This document shows positions 15,461-23,772 of a stretch of 32,438 nucleotides of DNA, in pieces. The stretch comes from Muricoccus nepalensis (lineage in GTDB: Bacteria > Pseudomonadota > Alphaproteobacteria > Acetobacterales > Acetobacteraceae). Positions within the stretch are counted from its first letter, which is position 1, and the number at the start of each line of letters is the position of its first letter. The stretch spans positions 1-32,438 of the forward strand of contig NZ_RCZP01000049.1 of the NCBI RefSeq assembly GCF_006438825.1. Reading direction: 5' to 3'. Below the pieces are notes generated by a model, which worked only from the letters and a program-made list of their open reading frames with translations, was not told the origin of the DNA and made no database searches. A program made the position numbers and the translations under genes.

Positions 15461-16336
15461 ATGAGCAGCCCGTCCGACTACGTGCCCCCCCGCGTCTGGA
15501 CCCCGAACCAGGCGAATGGCGGGCGCTTCGCCAACATCAACCGGCCGGTCGCCGGGGCGACTCACGAGAAGGAGCTTCCCGTCGGCCGCCATCCCCTCCA
15601 GCTCTACTCCCTCGGCACGCCCAACGGCGTGAAGGTGACGGTGATGCTCGAGGAGCTGCTCGCCCTCGGGCACGCGGGGGCGGAGTACGACGCCTGGCTG
15701 ATCCGCATCGGCGAGGGGGAGCAGTTCGGAAGCGGCTTCGTCGGCGTGAACCCGAACTCCAAGATCCCGGCTCTGTGCGACCGCAGCGGCCCGGAGCCGG
15801 TCCGGGTCTTCGAGTCCGGCGCGATCCTCGTCTACCTCGCGGAGAAGTTTGGCGCCTTCCTGCCCGCCTCCGGTCTGGCGCGCGCCGAGTGCCTCTCCTG
15901 GCTCTTCTGGCAGGTCGGCAGCGCGCCCTATCTCGGCGGCGGCTTCGGCCACTTCTACGCCTACGCGCCCACGAAGATGGAGTACCCGATCGACCGCTTC
16001 GCCATGGAGGTGAAGCGGCAGCTCGACGTGCTGGACCGCCGCCTGGCCGAGAGCGAGTACCTCGGCGGCGACGCCTACACGATCGCCGACATGGCAACCT
16101 GGCCCTGGTACGGCGGCCTGGCCAAGGGCTGGCTCTACGGCGCGGCGGAGTTCCTGCAGGTGGAGGAGTACCGCCATGTGCAGCGCTGGGCCGACGCGAT
16201 CGCCGCGCGGCCGGCGGCGCGGCGCGGCCGGATGGTGAACCGCGTGCAGGGCGAGCCGGAGAGCCAGCTGCACGAGCGCCACGACGCCGCCGACTTCGAG
16301 ACGCGGACCGCGGACAAGCTCGCCGCTTCCGGCTGA
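15461..16336 (+). CDS. yghU: YghU-type glutathione S-transferase / GSH-dependent disulfide reductase
   Basis: The protein has 291 residues from ATG 15461, with GGAGA seven bases upstream. The sequence HPLQLYSLGTPNGVKVTVML, followed by EYDAWLIRIGEGEQF and NPNSKIPAL, closely follows E. coli YghU. This is a Nu-class GST with disulfide-bond reductase activity that binds two glutathiones. The thioredoxin-like domain spans about 45-135 and includes FESGAILVYLAEKFG. The helical domain follows, with EYLGGDAYTIADMATWPWY. The long N-terminal extension (about 40 residues, VPPRVWTPNQANGGRFANIN) is characteristic of this subfamily. It is cytoplasmic, and full length is retained. Confidence 0.95.
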   Translation: MSSPSDYVPPRVWTPNQANGGRFANINRPVAGATHEKELPVGRHPLQLYSLGTPNGVKVTVMLEELLALGHAGAEYDAWLIRIGEGEQFGSGFVGVNPNSKIPALCDRSGPEPVRVFESGAILVYLAEKFGAFLPASGLARAECLSWLFWQVGSAPYLGGGFGHFYAYAPTKMEYPIDRFAMEVKRQLDVLDRRLAESEYLGGDAYTIADMATWPWYGGLAKGWLYGAAEFLQVEEYRHVQRWADAIAARPAARRGRMVNRVQGEPESQLHERHDAADFETRTADKLAASG

Positions 16337-16414
16337 GGCGAAGGGACGCTGCGGAAGGTGCCCGTCCTGTCGGCGGTGTGCCGGACGGGGCGGGTTGGTG
16401 GCGAGGGGACGGCG

Positions 16415-17407
16415 ATGCGGGCAGCGGTGTTCGGGGCGGGCGCGATCGGCGGCTGGCTGGCGGCCGGTCTCGCGCGGGGCGGCCACGAGGTGGGTGTCCT
16501 CGCGCGCGGCGCGAGCCTCGCCGCGCTGCGCGACCATGGGCTGGTGCTGAGCGAGGGCGATCGGCATGAGCGCTTCCGGGTCCGCGCGACCGACGATCCC
16601 GCCGCGCTCGCCGGCGCCGACCTCCTGGTGCTCGGCCTTAAGGCCCACGACCTGCCGGGCGCCCTGCCAGCGATCAACGCGCTGCTCGGCCCGGGGACGC
16701 GCGTGCTGCCGGCGATCAACGGACTGCCCTGGTGGTTCCTCGATGGGTTCGGCGGCCCGGCCGAGGGGCTCGTCCTCCCGTCGGTCGATCCCGGCGGCGC
16801 CCTCCGCGCCGCCCTCCCCGCGCGACGCGTGATCGGCGCGGTGGTCCATGCCGCAAGCCGCGTGGAGGCGCCCGGGCATGTCCGGCTGATGAAGGCGGAC
16901 CGGCTGCTGCTCGGCAGCCCCGCGGGCGCGGAGGGGGCGGCGACGCTGGCCGACGCCTTCCGCCGGGGCGGCATCCCGGCGGAAGAGGTCGCCGACATCC
17001 GCGCCGCCGCCTGGAGCAAGCTCTGGGGCAACGCCTGCATGAACCCGCTCAGCGCGCTCGCCCGCGCCGACACCGCGCAGCTTCTCGGCGACGACGGCGT
17101 ACGGGGCCTCGTCCGCGCCATGATGGACGAGATGACGCGGCTTGCCGCCAGCATCGGGCTTCCCGATCCGGGAGATCCCGACGAGCGAATCGCGGTGACC
17201 CGGCGACTGGGCCCGATCCACACCTCGATGCTGCAGGACCTTGAGGCCGGGCGGCCGCTGGAGCTCGGACCGCTCCTCGGCTCCCTCGTCGAACTGGCCG
17301 CGCATCTTCGCGTCGAGGTGCCGAGTCTCAACGGCGTGCATGGGCTGGTCCGGCTCCTCGCGAGGAGTGCGGAGGGGGCGGCGCGGAAGATCGACACGCC
17401 GCTGTAG
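16415..17407 (+). CDS. ApbA/PanE-family (2-dehydropantoate 2-reductase-like) oxidoreductase
   Basis: The protein has 330 residues from ATG 16415, with GAGGGG upstream. The N-terminal NADPH-binding motif is VFGAGAIGGWLAAGLARGG. The C-terminal ketopantoate-reductase domain has the catalytic-Lys region AAWSKLWGNACMNPLSAL and a late ligand-binding stretch, LGPLLGSLVEL. Family members reduce ketopantoate or related 2-oxo acids. With no other pantothenate genes nearby, and with many paralogues in such genomes, true PanE function is uncertain. An upstream in-frame ATG (16358) adds 19 residues before the Rossmann motif and has no ribosome binding site. The gene lies 78 bases after yghU on the same strand, possibly cotranscribed. 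Confidence 0.9.
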   Translation: MRAAVFGAGAIGGWLAAGLARGGHEVGVLARGASLAALRDHGLVLSEGDRHERFRVRATDDPAALAGADLLVLGLKAHDLPGALPAINALLGPGTRVLPAINGLPWWFLDGFGGPAEGLVLPSVDPGGALRAALPARRVIGAVVHAASRVEAPGHVRLMKADRLLLGSPAGAEGAATLADAFRRGGIPAEEVADIRAAAWSKLWGNACMNPLSALARADTAQLLGDDGVRGLVRAMMDEMTRLAASIGLPDPGDPDERIAVTRRLGPIHTSMLQDLEAGRPLELGPLLGSLVELAAHLRVEVPSLNGVHGLVRLLARSAEGAARKIDTPL

Positions 17408-17617
17408 AGCATGGCCAAAGCAGCGCTGCCCAGTCCACTCCTCAGCAAACCGGGTGCGGCCTCGATTCGGCGACCGGACTTCCACACGCCGCGCCCGTCG
17501 GAAAGTTTACATTTTCTGAAAATTTGCAGCACGCCCCGTTTCCTGCCTCACGAAGTCGTGTGATAGATCGACATCGCAACGTCATCGGCCACGGCCGGCA
17601 GCAGGGTTACCACGGGC
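17408..17617 (+). promoter_or_regulatory. Leader/promoter region of the RTX gene with two short palindromes
   Basis: This 210-base gap contains the most AT-rich short island of the right two-thirds of the window. It holds a perfect 13-bp palindrome at 17511-17523 (ATTTTC-T-GAAAAT) and a second dyad at 17549-17560 (CACGA-AG-TCGTG). No convincing -35/-10 pair stands out. The first palindrome is a plausible repressor or activator site and the second may sit near the transcript start. Confidence 0.4.
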
Positions 17618-20600
17618 ATGTCTCAGACCACGACTTCCGCGCAGTTCATGGTGGGTGACGCGTCGGTGGTGGAGGGTTTGTCGGGGGTTCGGCAGCTGTC
17701 CTTCGTGGTGCGGCTGACGCAGGCGCTGGACACGGCGGCGAGCGTGAGCTGGGTGACGGCGGACGGCGAGGGCTCCTTGTCCTCGGGCGCGCGCTACGGC
17801 GCGGCCACGGCGGGGTCGGACTACACCGCCGCCGCGGGCACGCTCACCTTCGCGCCGGGCGAGACGAGCAAGACCGTCACCGTCAACGTGCTCGGCGACG
17901 CCGCCGTCGAGGCCGACGAGCTCCTCCTCGTCAACCTCTCCAACGCGACGGGTGCGAGCATCGGCGACGGCCGCGGCGAGGGGCTGATCCGCAACGACGA
18001 CGCGCCCCAGATCTCGCTCGCCGCCGGCTCCGTCCTCGAGGGCGGCCCCGGCCAGCAGGCCGCCCTGCCCTTCACCGTCCGCCTCTCCGCCCCCACCACC
18101 GAGACCGTCACCGTCGCCTGGCGCAGCCTCGACGGCACCGCGCACGCGGGCTCGGACTACACCGCCGCCTCGGGCACGCTCACCTTCGCGCCGGGCGAGA
18201 TGAGCAAGACCATCGCCCTCAACGTGCTCGGCGACAGCGCCGTCGAGCCCAACGAGACCGTCCTCCTCGAGCTCTCCGCCCCCAGCAAGGCGGTCTTCGC
18301 CCCGCAGTACGGGCCCGTCTACGTCCCCTCGCCCACCGCGCTGACGGCCGCCGGCACGATCCTCGCCGACGACGTCGCCCCCGCCGTCCTCTCCATGCTG
18401 CGCCTCAACCTCGGCGCCGGCGGCGCCCAGGCCAACGCCGAGACCCAGGCCTTCGCCGTCTCGGCCGACGGCAACCGCCTGCTCCTCCTCAGCGGCGCCA
18501 CCAACCTCGTGGCGGGCACCACCACCCCGGGCTCCGGCCTCTTCCTGCGCGACCTCGCCGGCACCGGCGGCTTCACCTTGGTCGTCAAGGACGGCCAGAG
18601 CCTCGGCGACGGCTGGTCGGCCTTGCTGTACGGCTCCGCGCCGCCGGTCCTGTCGGCCAACGGCACCCGCGTTCTCTTCCAGGGCAGCAAGGCCGGGGAC
18701 GCGGATCTTTACGACCTCTTCGTCAAGGACCTCGCCTCCGGCGCTGTCACCCGCCTCGGCCTCGAGGAGAGCGCCCCTACCTACACCTCCGTCCTCTCGC
18801 CCGACGGCCACAAGGTCGCCTTCGCCAGCGCCTCCTCCACCCTCGTCGCCGGTGACGCCAACGGCGGCACCGATCTCTTCGTCAAGGACCTCGACACCGG
18901 CGCCGTCACCCTCGTCAGCCGCGCGGCCAACGGCCAGCAACTTCCCGTCCCCTCCTACGGCTACAGGGATCTCGCCTTCTCGCCCGACGGCACCAAGCTC
19001 GCCTTCACCACCGCCAGCACCGCCCTGCCCGGCGTCGGCAGCCAGCCCCAGATCCTCCTCAAGGACCTCGCCTCCGGCGCCGTCATCCTCGTCAGCAGCG
19101 ACGCCGGCGGCAATCCCGCCAACGGCTACACCGGCAGCGCCGTCTTCTCACCCGACGGCACCCGTCTCGCCTTCGTCAGCAGCGCCTCCAACCTCTCCGC
19201 CGCCGCGGCCGGCACCTACGATGCGCAGGTCTGGGTCAAGGACCTCGCCTCCGGCGCCATCACCCTCGCCAGCAGCGACGCCGGCGGCAAGCCCACCGGC
19301 ACGGGCTTCGGCAAGCCCGCCTTCTCCCCCGACGGCACCCAGATCGCCTTCAACAGCGGCGCCGCCATCTTCCCCGGCGACACCAACAACGCCGCCGACG
19401 TCTTCGTCAAAGACCTCGCCTCCGGCGCCCTCCGCCTCGCCAGCACCACCAACACCGCCGCCGCCAACGGTGACTCCTCCAGCCCCACCTTCCTCCACGA
19501 CGGCTCCGTCGCCTTCCTCAGCAACGCCTCCAACCTCGTCAGCAACGATACCAACAACTCCTCCGACCTGTTCCGCGCCACGCTGCTCCCTGTCCCGCCC
19601 CCCCCTGCGCCCCCGGCCGCGACGCTCTCCATCGCGGCGCTCTCGGCGGACCACGCCGAGGGCCATGCCGGGTCCGCGCCCTTCACCTTCACGGTGACCC
19701 GCGCCGGCGATCTCTCCGGCACCCACACTGCGAACTGGTCGGTGGCCGGCACCGGGCTCTCCCCGGCAAGCGCGACCGACTTCGGCGGAGGCGTTCTTCC
19801 CGCCGGCACCGTGGTCTTCGCGGCCGGCGAGACAACGAAGACCGTCACGGTCAACGTCGCCGGCGATACGGCCGCGGAGGCGACGGAAGGCTTCAGCGTG
19901 ACGCTTTCCGCGCCCAGCCTCGGCACGACCATCGCCGTGGGCACGGCCACCATCGGCAACGACGACTTCGCCGGCGGCAGCGGGGCTGACCTGCTCCGGG
20001 GTTCCGCCTTCGACGATGTGATCCAGGGGTTCGGCGGCAACGACACCCTCCTCGGGGGCGCCGGCAACGACACGCTCGACGGCGGGCTCGGCGACGACAC
20101 GCTCGACGGCGGCACCGGCGCGGACCTCCTGCGCGGCGGCGCCGGCAACGACACCTACTACGTCGATAGCCTCGGCGACGTCGTCGTGGAACTCGCCGAC
20201 GAGGGCAGCGACCGCGTCGTCGCCTCCGTCACCTGGACGCTCGGCGCCAACCTCGAGCGCCTCAGCCTCGCCGGAACCGCCGACCTCAGCGGCACCGGCA
20301 ACGCCCAGGCCAACCAGATCGACGGCAACGCCGGCAACAACCTCCTCGCCGGCGGCCTCGGCAACGACACCCTTCTCGGCGCGGCCGGGAACGACACGCT
20401 CGACGGCGGGCTCGGCGACGACACGCTCGACGGCGGCACCGGCGCGGACCTCCTGCGCGGCGGCGCCGGCAACGACACCTACTACGTCGACGGCCTCGGC
20501 GACGTCGTCGTGGAACTCGCCGACGAGGGCAGCGACCGCGTCGTCGCCTCCGTCACCTGGACGCTCGGCGCCAACCTCGAGCGCCTCAGCCTCGCCGGAA

Positions 20601-21418
20601 CCGCCGACCTCAGCGGCACCGGCAACGCCCAGGCCAACCAGATCGACGGCAACGCCGGCAACAACCTCCTCGCCGGCGGCCTCGGCAACGACACCCTCCT
20701 GGGCGCGGCCGGGAACGACACGCTCGACGGCGGGCTCGGCGACGACACGCTCGACGGCGGCACCGGCGCGGACCTCCTGCGCGGCGGCGCCGGCAACGAT
20801 ACTTACTACGTCGACAGCCTCGGCGACGTCGTCGTGGAACTCGCCGACGAGGGCAGCGACCGCGTCGTCGCCTCCGTCACCTGGACGCTCGGCGCCAACC
20901 TCGAGCGCCTCAGCCTCACCGGCACCGCCGACCTCAGCGGCACCGGCAACGCCCAGGCCAACCAGATCGACGGCAACGCCGGCAACAACCTCCTCGCCGG
21001 CGGCCTCGGCAACGACACCCTCCTCGGGGGCGCCGGCAACGACACCCTGCACGGCGGTGCCGGCGCCGACACCCTCGACGGCGGGGCGGGCGCGGACGTC
21101 ATCCTCTACCTCAACGCCTCGGAGGGCGGCGACCGCATCGCCAACTACGTCGCGGCCGACGACCAGTTCCACATCTCCGCCTCCGGCTTCGGCGGCGGGC
21201 TCGTGGCCGGCATGGACCTCGCCGCCAGCGGCCGGTTCGAGGTGAGCGCCGTGGGGCGGGCGAGCGGCCCGGCCGGGGTCGGCGTCTTCGTCTGGCAGGC
21301 TGCCGCGACCACGCTCTGGTGGGACGTGGACGGCGCGGGCGGCGCCGCCGCGGTGAAGATCGCGACCTTTACCGGCACGCCGGCGCTGACCGGCGGCGAG
21401 TTCACGATCATCGCCTGA
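17618..21418 (+). CDS. Secreted RTX protein with Calx-beta domains and TolB-like propeller
   Basis: The protein has 1266 residues. Two Calx-beta domains (about 10-125 and 128-255) each carry GSDYTAASGTLTFAPGE-type strands. A propeller region (about 260-660) has repeated FSPDGTKLAF and DLASGAV elements, as in TolB/PD40 blades. A third Calx-beta domain (about 670-785) precedes RTX calcium-binding nonapeptides (about 790-1170; GGAGNDTLDGG) and a C-terminal beta region ending FTIIA. There is no N-terminal signal peptide. RTX proteins of this type leave the cell by type I secretion using a C-terminal signal and fold on binding extracellular calcium. No ABC exporter, membrane-fusion or TolC gene lies in the window. 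No protease, lipase or other enzymatic domain is visible, so adhesion or surface-layer function is likely but inferred. The ribosome binding site is weak. Confidence 0.9.
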   Translation: MSQTTTSAQFMVGDASVVEGLSGVRQLSFVVRLTQALDTAASVSWVTADGEGSLSSGARYGAATAGSDYTAAAGTLTFAPGETSKTVTVNVLGDAAVEADELLLVNLSNATGASIGDGRGEGLIRNDDAPQISLAAGSVLEGGPGQQAALPFTVRLSAPTTETVTVAWRSLDGTAHAGSDYTAASGTLTFAPGEMSKTIALNVLGDSAVEPNETVLLELSAPSKAVFAPQYGPVYVPSPTALTAAGTILADDVAPAVLSMLRLNLGAGGAQANAETQAFAVSADGNRLLLLSGATNLVAGTTTPGSGLFLRDLAGTGGFTLVVKDGQSLGDGWSALLYGSAPPVLSANGTRVLFQGSKAGDADLYDLFVKDLASGAVTRLGLEESAPTYTSVLSPDGHKVAFASASSTLVAGDANGGTDLFVKDLDTGAVTLVSRAANGQQLPVPSYGYRDLAFSPDGTKLAFTTASTALPGVGSQPQILLKDLASGAVILVSSDAGGNPANGYTGSAVFSPDGTRLAFVSSASNLSAAAAGTYDAQVWVKDLASGAITLASSDAGGKPTGTGFGKPAFSPDGTQIAFNSGAAIFPGDTNNAADVFVKDLASGALRLASTTNTAAANGDSSSPTFLHDGSVAFLSNASNLVSNDTNNSSDLFRATLLPVPPPPAPPAATLSIAALSADHAEGHAGSAPFTFTVTRAGDLSGTHTANWSVAGTGLSPASATDFGGGVLPAGTVVFAAGETTKTVTVNVAGDTAAEATEGFSVTLSAPSLGTTIAVGTATIGNDDFAGGSGADLLRGSAFDDVIQGFGGNDTLLGGAGNDTLDGGLGDDTLDGGTGADLLRGGAGNDTYYVDSLGDVVVELADEGSDRVVASVTWTLGANLERLSLAGTADLSGTGNAQANQIDGNAGNNLLAGGLGNDTLLGAAGNDTLDGGLGDDTLDGGTGADLLRGGAGNDTYYVDGLGDVVVELADEGSDRVVASVTWTLGANLERLSLAGTADLSGTGNAQANQIDGNAGNNLLAGGLGNDTLLGAAGNDTLDGGLGDDTLDGGTGADLLRGGAGNDTYYVDSLGDVVVELADEGSDRVVASVTWTLGANLERLSLTGTADLSGTGNAQANQIDGNAGNNLLAGGLGNDTLLGGAGNDTLHGGAGADTLDGGAGADVILYLNASEGGDRIANYVAADDQFHISASGFGGGLVAGMDLAASGRFEVSAVGRASGPAGVGVFVWQAAATTLWWDVDGAGGAAAVKIATFTGTPALTGGEFTIIA
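20071..21042 (+). repeat. Three near-identical 324-bp tandem repeats in the RTX gene
   Basis: Units begin at 20071, 20395 and 20719, each 108 codons. Each encodes DTLDGGLGDDTLDGGTGADLL, then NDTYYVD--GDVVVELADEGSD, then WTLGANLERLSL-GTADLSGTGNAQANQIDGNAGNNLLAGGLGNDTLL (shown in pieces). They differ at only a few bases (for example GTCGATAGC, GTCGACGGC, GTCGACAGC), so they arose recently or are kept alike by recombination. Confidence 0.95.
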
Positions 21419-21426
21419 ACCAACCC

Positions 21427-21450
21427 GGCGGCGCGGCCCTCCGCGCCGCC
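21427..21450. terminator. Hairpin between convergent RTX and pqiC genes
   Basis: GGCGGCGCGG pairs perfectly with CCGCGCCGCC around a CCCT loop, nine bases after the RTX stop and in the gap before the pqiC stop. There is no T-run, but the stem is strong and the location fits a bidirectional terminator. Confidence 0.6.
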
Positions 21451-21481
21451 GACACCCTTCCGCGGGAGCCGGAGGCCCGCG

Positions 21482-22066
21482 CTAACCCCTGACCATCGAG
21501 GCCACCGCCTCCGCCACCTCGCCCAGCGCCGCGCTCATCGCCCCGACCAGCGCCGGTGTGTCCGGCCCCGTCGCGGCCCGGCGCGCGCGCACGACGCGCG
21601 TCGTTCGCCGCTCCCGGTCGGCACGGCTCCTCACCGAGACCTGGGCAACCAGCTCGACGACGTTCGCGCTGCCGGCCTCGAAGCGCTGCACGTCCACCTC
21701 GACCACGACATCCCCCTCCGCGCGAAGCGCCCCTCCCTCCGTGACGACGGTCGCGTCGGGGAGGCGGAGCGCGAGGTTCTCGGCCAGGACGCTGCCGAGG
21801 AGGTCGCCGAGCGGCTCCGCCCAGCGCTCGTTGCCGAGGGAGCGCAGCCGCGCGCCCTCGCCGGCCCGGATGATCTCCGGCCGGTCGAGATAGCCGGGCA
21901 CGCTCACCTGCCGGAGCTCCACCGTCAGCGGCCGCGTCCGTCGGACCGGGCCGGGCGCCGGCAGCAGACGGTAGAGGCTCGGCTCCGGGGAGGCGCAGGC
22001 CGCCGGGAGCAGCGCCAGGCCCAGGAGGGCCAGCCCGCGGCGACCGGGCGTCCTCGCGCCCCTCAC
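21482..22066 (-). CDS. pqiC: PqiC-like outer-membrane lipoprotein of the Pqi lipid-transport system
   Basis: The protein has 194 residues from a GTG start that overlaps the pqiB stop (GTGA). A lipoprotein signal peptide ends LLPAACASPEPS; the lipid-anchored Cys is at about residue 25, although the lipobox (LPAAC) departs from the usual L-x-x-C. The body matches ABC-type transport auxiliary lipoproteins (DUF330/PqiC): YRLLP, RPLTVELRQVSVPGYLDRPEI, and WAEPLGDLLGSVLAENL. PqiC sits in the outer membrane and receives the tip of the PqiB tunnel. It is the last gene of the pqiABC operon. Confidence 0.9.
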   Translation of the reverse strand: MRGARTPGRRGLALLGLALLPAACASPEPSLYRLLPAPGPVRRTRPLTVELRQVSVPGYLDRPEIIRAGEGARLRSLGNERWAEPLGDLLGSVLAENLALRLPDATVVTEGGALRAEGDVVVEVDVQRFEAGSANVVELVAQVSVRSRADRERRTTRVVRARRAATGPDTPALVGAMSAALGEVAEAVASMVRG

Positions 22067-23772
22067 CGCTCGGTCGCCCGGTCGGTGCGTCCGCGGATCA
22101 GCGCCTCGGGGTGGCGGTCGAGGTATTCCGCGAGCAGCCGCACCGAGCGCGCCGTGTCGTTCGCCCGGGCGAGCAGCCGCTCGAGCTCGCGGTTGACGGT
22201 CGAATCCCCGCCGTAGCCCCGCTGGATGGACGCGACGGCCGCGTTGGCCCGCCCGATCGCCTGGTCGAGGTTGGAGGCGATCCCCGGCAGGCGGCGCATC
22301 AGGGGCGTGAGGCCGGCATCGGCCGTGCGGACAAGCTCCTGCACGCCCTCCAGCGCGCCGGACAGGGCGCCCACCGCCCCCCGCAGCTCGGGCCCGCCGA
22401 CGAGCCCGTTCACCGAGGCGAGCGCCGCGTTCAGGTTCCGCCCGATCTCGTCCAGCGGCAGGCGCTCGATCCGCCCGGCCACGCCGCTCAGCGCCCCCAT
22501 GAGGTCGGACCCGCCGCCAAGGCTCGGGAGGACGATGTCCCCTCCCTGCAGCCGCGCCTCGGCGGGCGCGGCATCGGGGTGGAAGTCGAGGGAGACGAGC
22601 ATCTGGCCGGTGAGCAGGCTCGCGCTCTGCAGCTGCGCGCGCAGTCCGCGCTCGACCATGCGCCGGGTGAAGGAGAGCACGTCCTCCTTCGTCCGGACCG
22701 CGCCGGCCTCGGGGAAGGAGATCCGGCTCGGCTCGATCGCGAGGTGGACGGGGACGCGGAAGGTCTCGTCAGCGGGCACGAACTCGAGGCTGCGGTCGAG
22801 CACGCTGCCGATCCGCACGCCCCGCATCTCCACGGGCGCGCCCGGCCCGAGGCCGCGGACGGAGCCGTCAAAGTAGACGAGGAACTCGAGCCGCTCCTTC
22901 GAGGTCGCCGCGATCGCCGCCTCCAGGTCCTCGTAGAGCTGGAAGCGCGCCCCGTCGGGCACGGGCGGCTGGTCCTGGAACTCGGAGGGCGTGTCGAAGG
23001 CCACCCCGCCGGAGAGGAGGGCGCGCAGGCTCTCCAGCTCCAGCTTCACCCCCTCGGCGCCGACGCGGAGGTTCACGCCGGAGGCGTTCCAGAAGCGCGA
23101 ACCCTCGCGCAGGTAGCGGTCGTAGGGCGCGCGCACGAAGGCCCGCAGGTTGACCTTGCCGTCCAGCCCCGGCGCGTCGAGGCCGAGCACCTCCCCGACG
23201 TTGACGTCGTGGAAGATGACGGGCGAGCCGCGGTCGAGCGATCCGGCCCGCCGCGCCTCCAGCGTGAAGACCCGCCCCGGCTCGTCCGAGCGCACGCCCG
23301 GCGGGTCGTCGAGCCCGGTAAAGTCGCGCCGCGCCTCGCCCTGTTCCGATCCCGGGTCGAACTCGATGAAGCTGCCCGAGACGATCGTCTCCAGTCCCGA
23401 AACGTTGCCCGCGGTGAGTCGCGGGCGCACCACCCAGAAGCGCGCCCGCTCGGTCAGGCGGGGGGCGATCTCGGCGTTCATGCGGATGGCGGCGCGGACC
23501 TGGCGCAGGTCGTCGCTCAGCCGCACCGCCTCCACCGTGCCGACCTGCACGGCCTTGTAGCGCACGGCGGTCTGCCCCGCCGTCAGCCCGTCGGCGTTGC
23601 GGAAGGTGACGGTGACGAGGGGCCCCCGGTCCGAGAGGCTGCGCCACCCGAGATAGCCCGCGACCAGCAGCGCCGCGAGGGGCACGAGCCAGACGAACGA
23701 GAACCGCCGGCGGCGCGTGGTTGCCTCCGCGACGCCAGGGCCCGGCGGCGCCTCCCGGCCGTCGCCGCTCAT
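22063..23772 (-). CDS. pqiB: PqiB, MCE-domain intermembrane lipid-transport tunnel protein
   Basis: The protein has 569 residues. One N-terminal transmembrane helix (about 24-43, FSFVWLVPLAALLVAGYLGW) is followed by three MCE (MlaD) domains marked by YKAVQVGTVEAV (72), FHDVNVGEVLGL (188) and MRGVRIGSVLDR (316). A long helical C-terminal part (about 430-540) forms the extended needle in E. coli PqiB. The protein makes a hexameric tube from the inner membrane across the periplasm for lipid movement. The start overlaps the pqiA stop by four bases. Length and domain number are normal. Confidence 0.95.
   Translation of the reverse strand: MSGDGREAPPGPGVAEATTRRRRFSFVWLVPLAALLVAGYLGWRSLSDRGPLVTVTFRNADGLTAGQTAVRYKAVQVGTVEAVRLSDDLRQVRAAIRMNAEIAPRLTERARFWVVRPRLTAGNVSGLETIVSGSFIEFDPGSEQGEARRDFTGLDDPPGVRSDEPGRVFTLEARRAGSLDRGSPVIFHDVNVGEVLGLDAPGLDGKVNLRAFVRAPYDRYLREGSRFWNASGVNLRVGAEGVKLELESLRALLSGGVAFDTPSEFQDQPPVPDGARFQLYEDLEAAIAATSKERLEFLVYFDGSVRGLGPGAPVEMRGVRIGSVLDRSLEFVPADETFRVPVHLAIEPSRISFPEAGAVRTKEDVLSFTRRMVERGLRAQLQSASLLTGQMLVSLDFHPDAAPAEARLQGGDIVLPSLGGGSDLMGALSGVAGRIERLPLDEIGRNLNAALASVNGLVGGPELRGAVGALSGALEGVQELVRTADAGLTPLMRRLPGIASNLDQAIGRANAAVASIQRGYGGDSTVNRELERLLARANDTARSVRLLAEYLDRHPEALIRGRTDRATER

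Noticed and set aside
20071-21042. Regular tandem repeats considered as a CRISPR-like array
   Set aside because: The units are 324 bp, contiguous, in frame and encode RTX calcium-binding motifs; there are no spacers.
17582-21172. Long minus-strand open frames opposite the RTX gene (17582-18940, 19148-21172)
   Set aside because: They mirror the repeats of the RTX gene and have Val/Ala/Gly/Glu-rich low-complexity translations with no recognisable domain.
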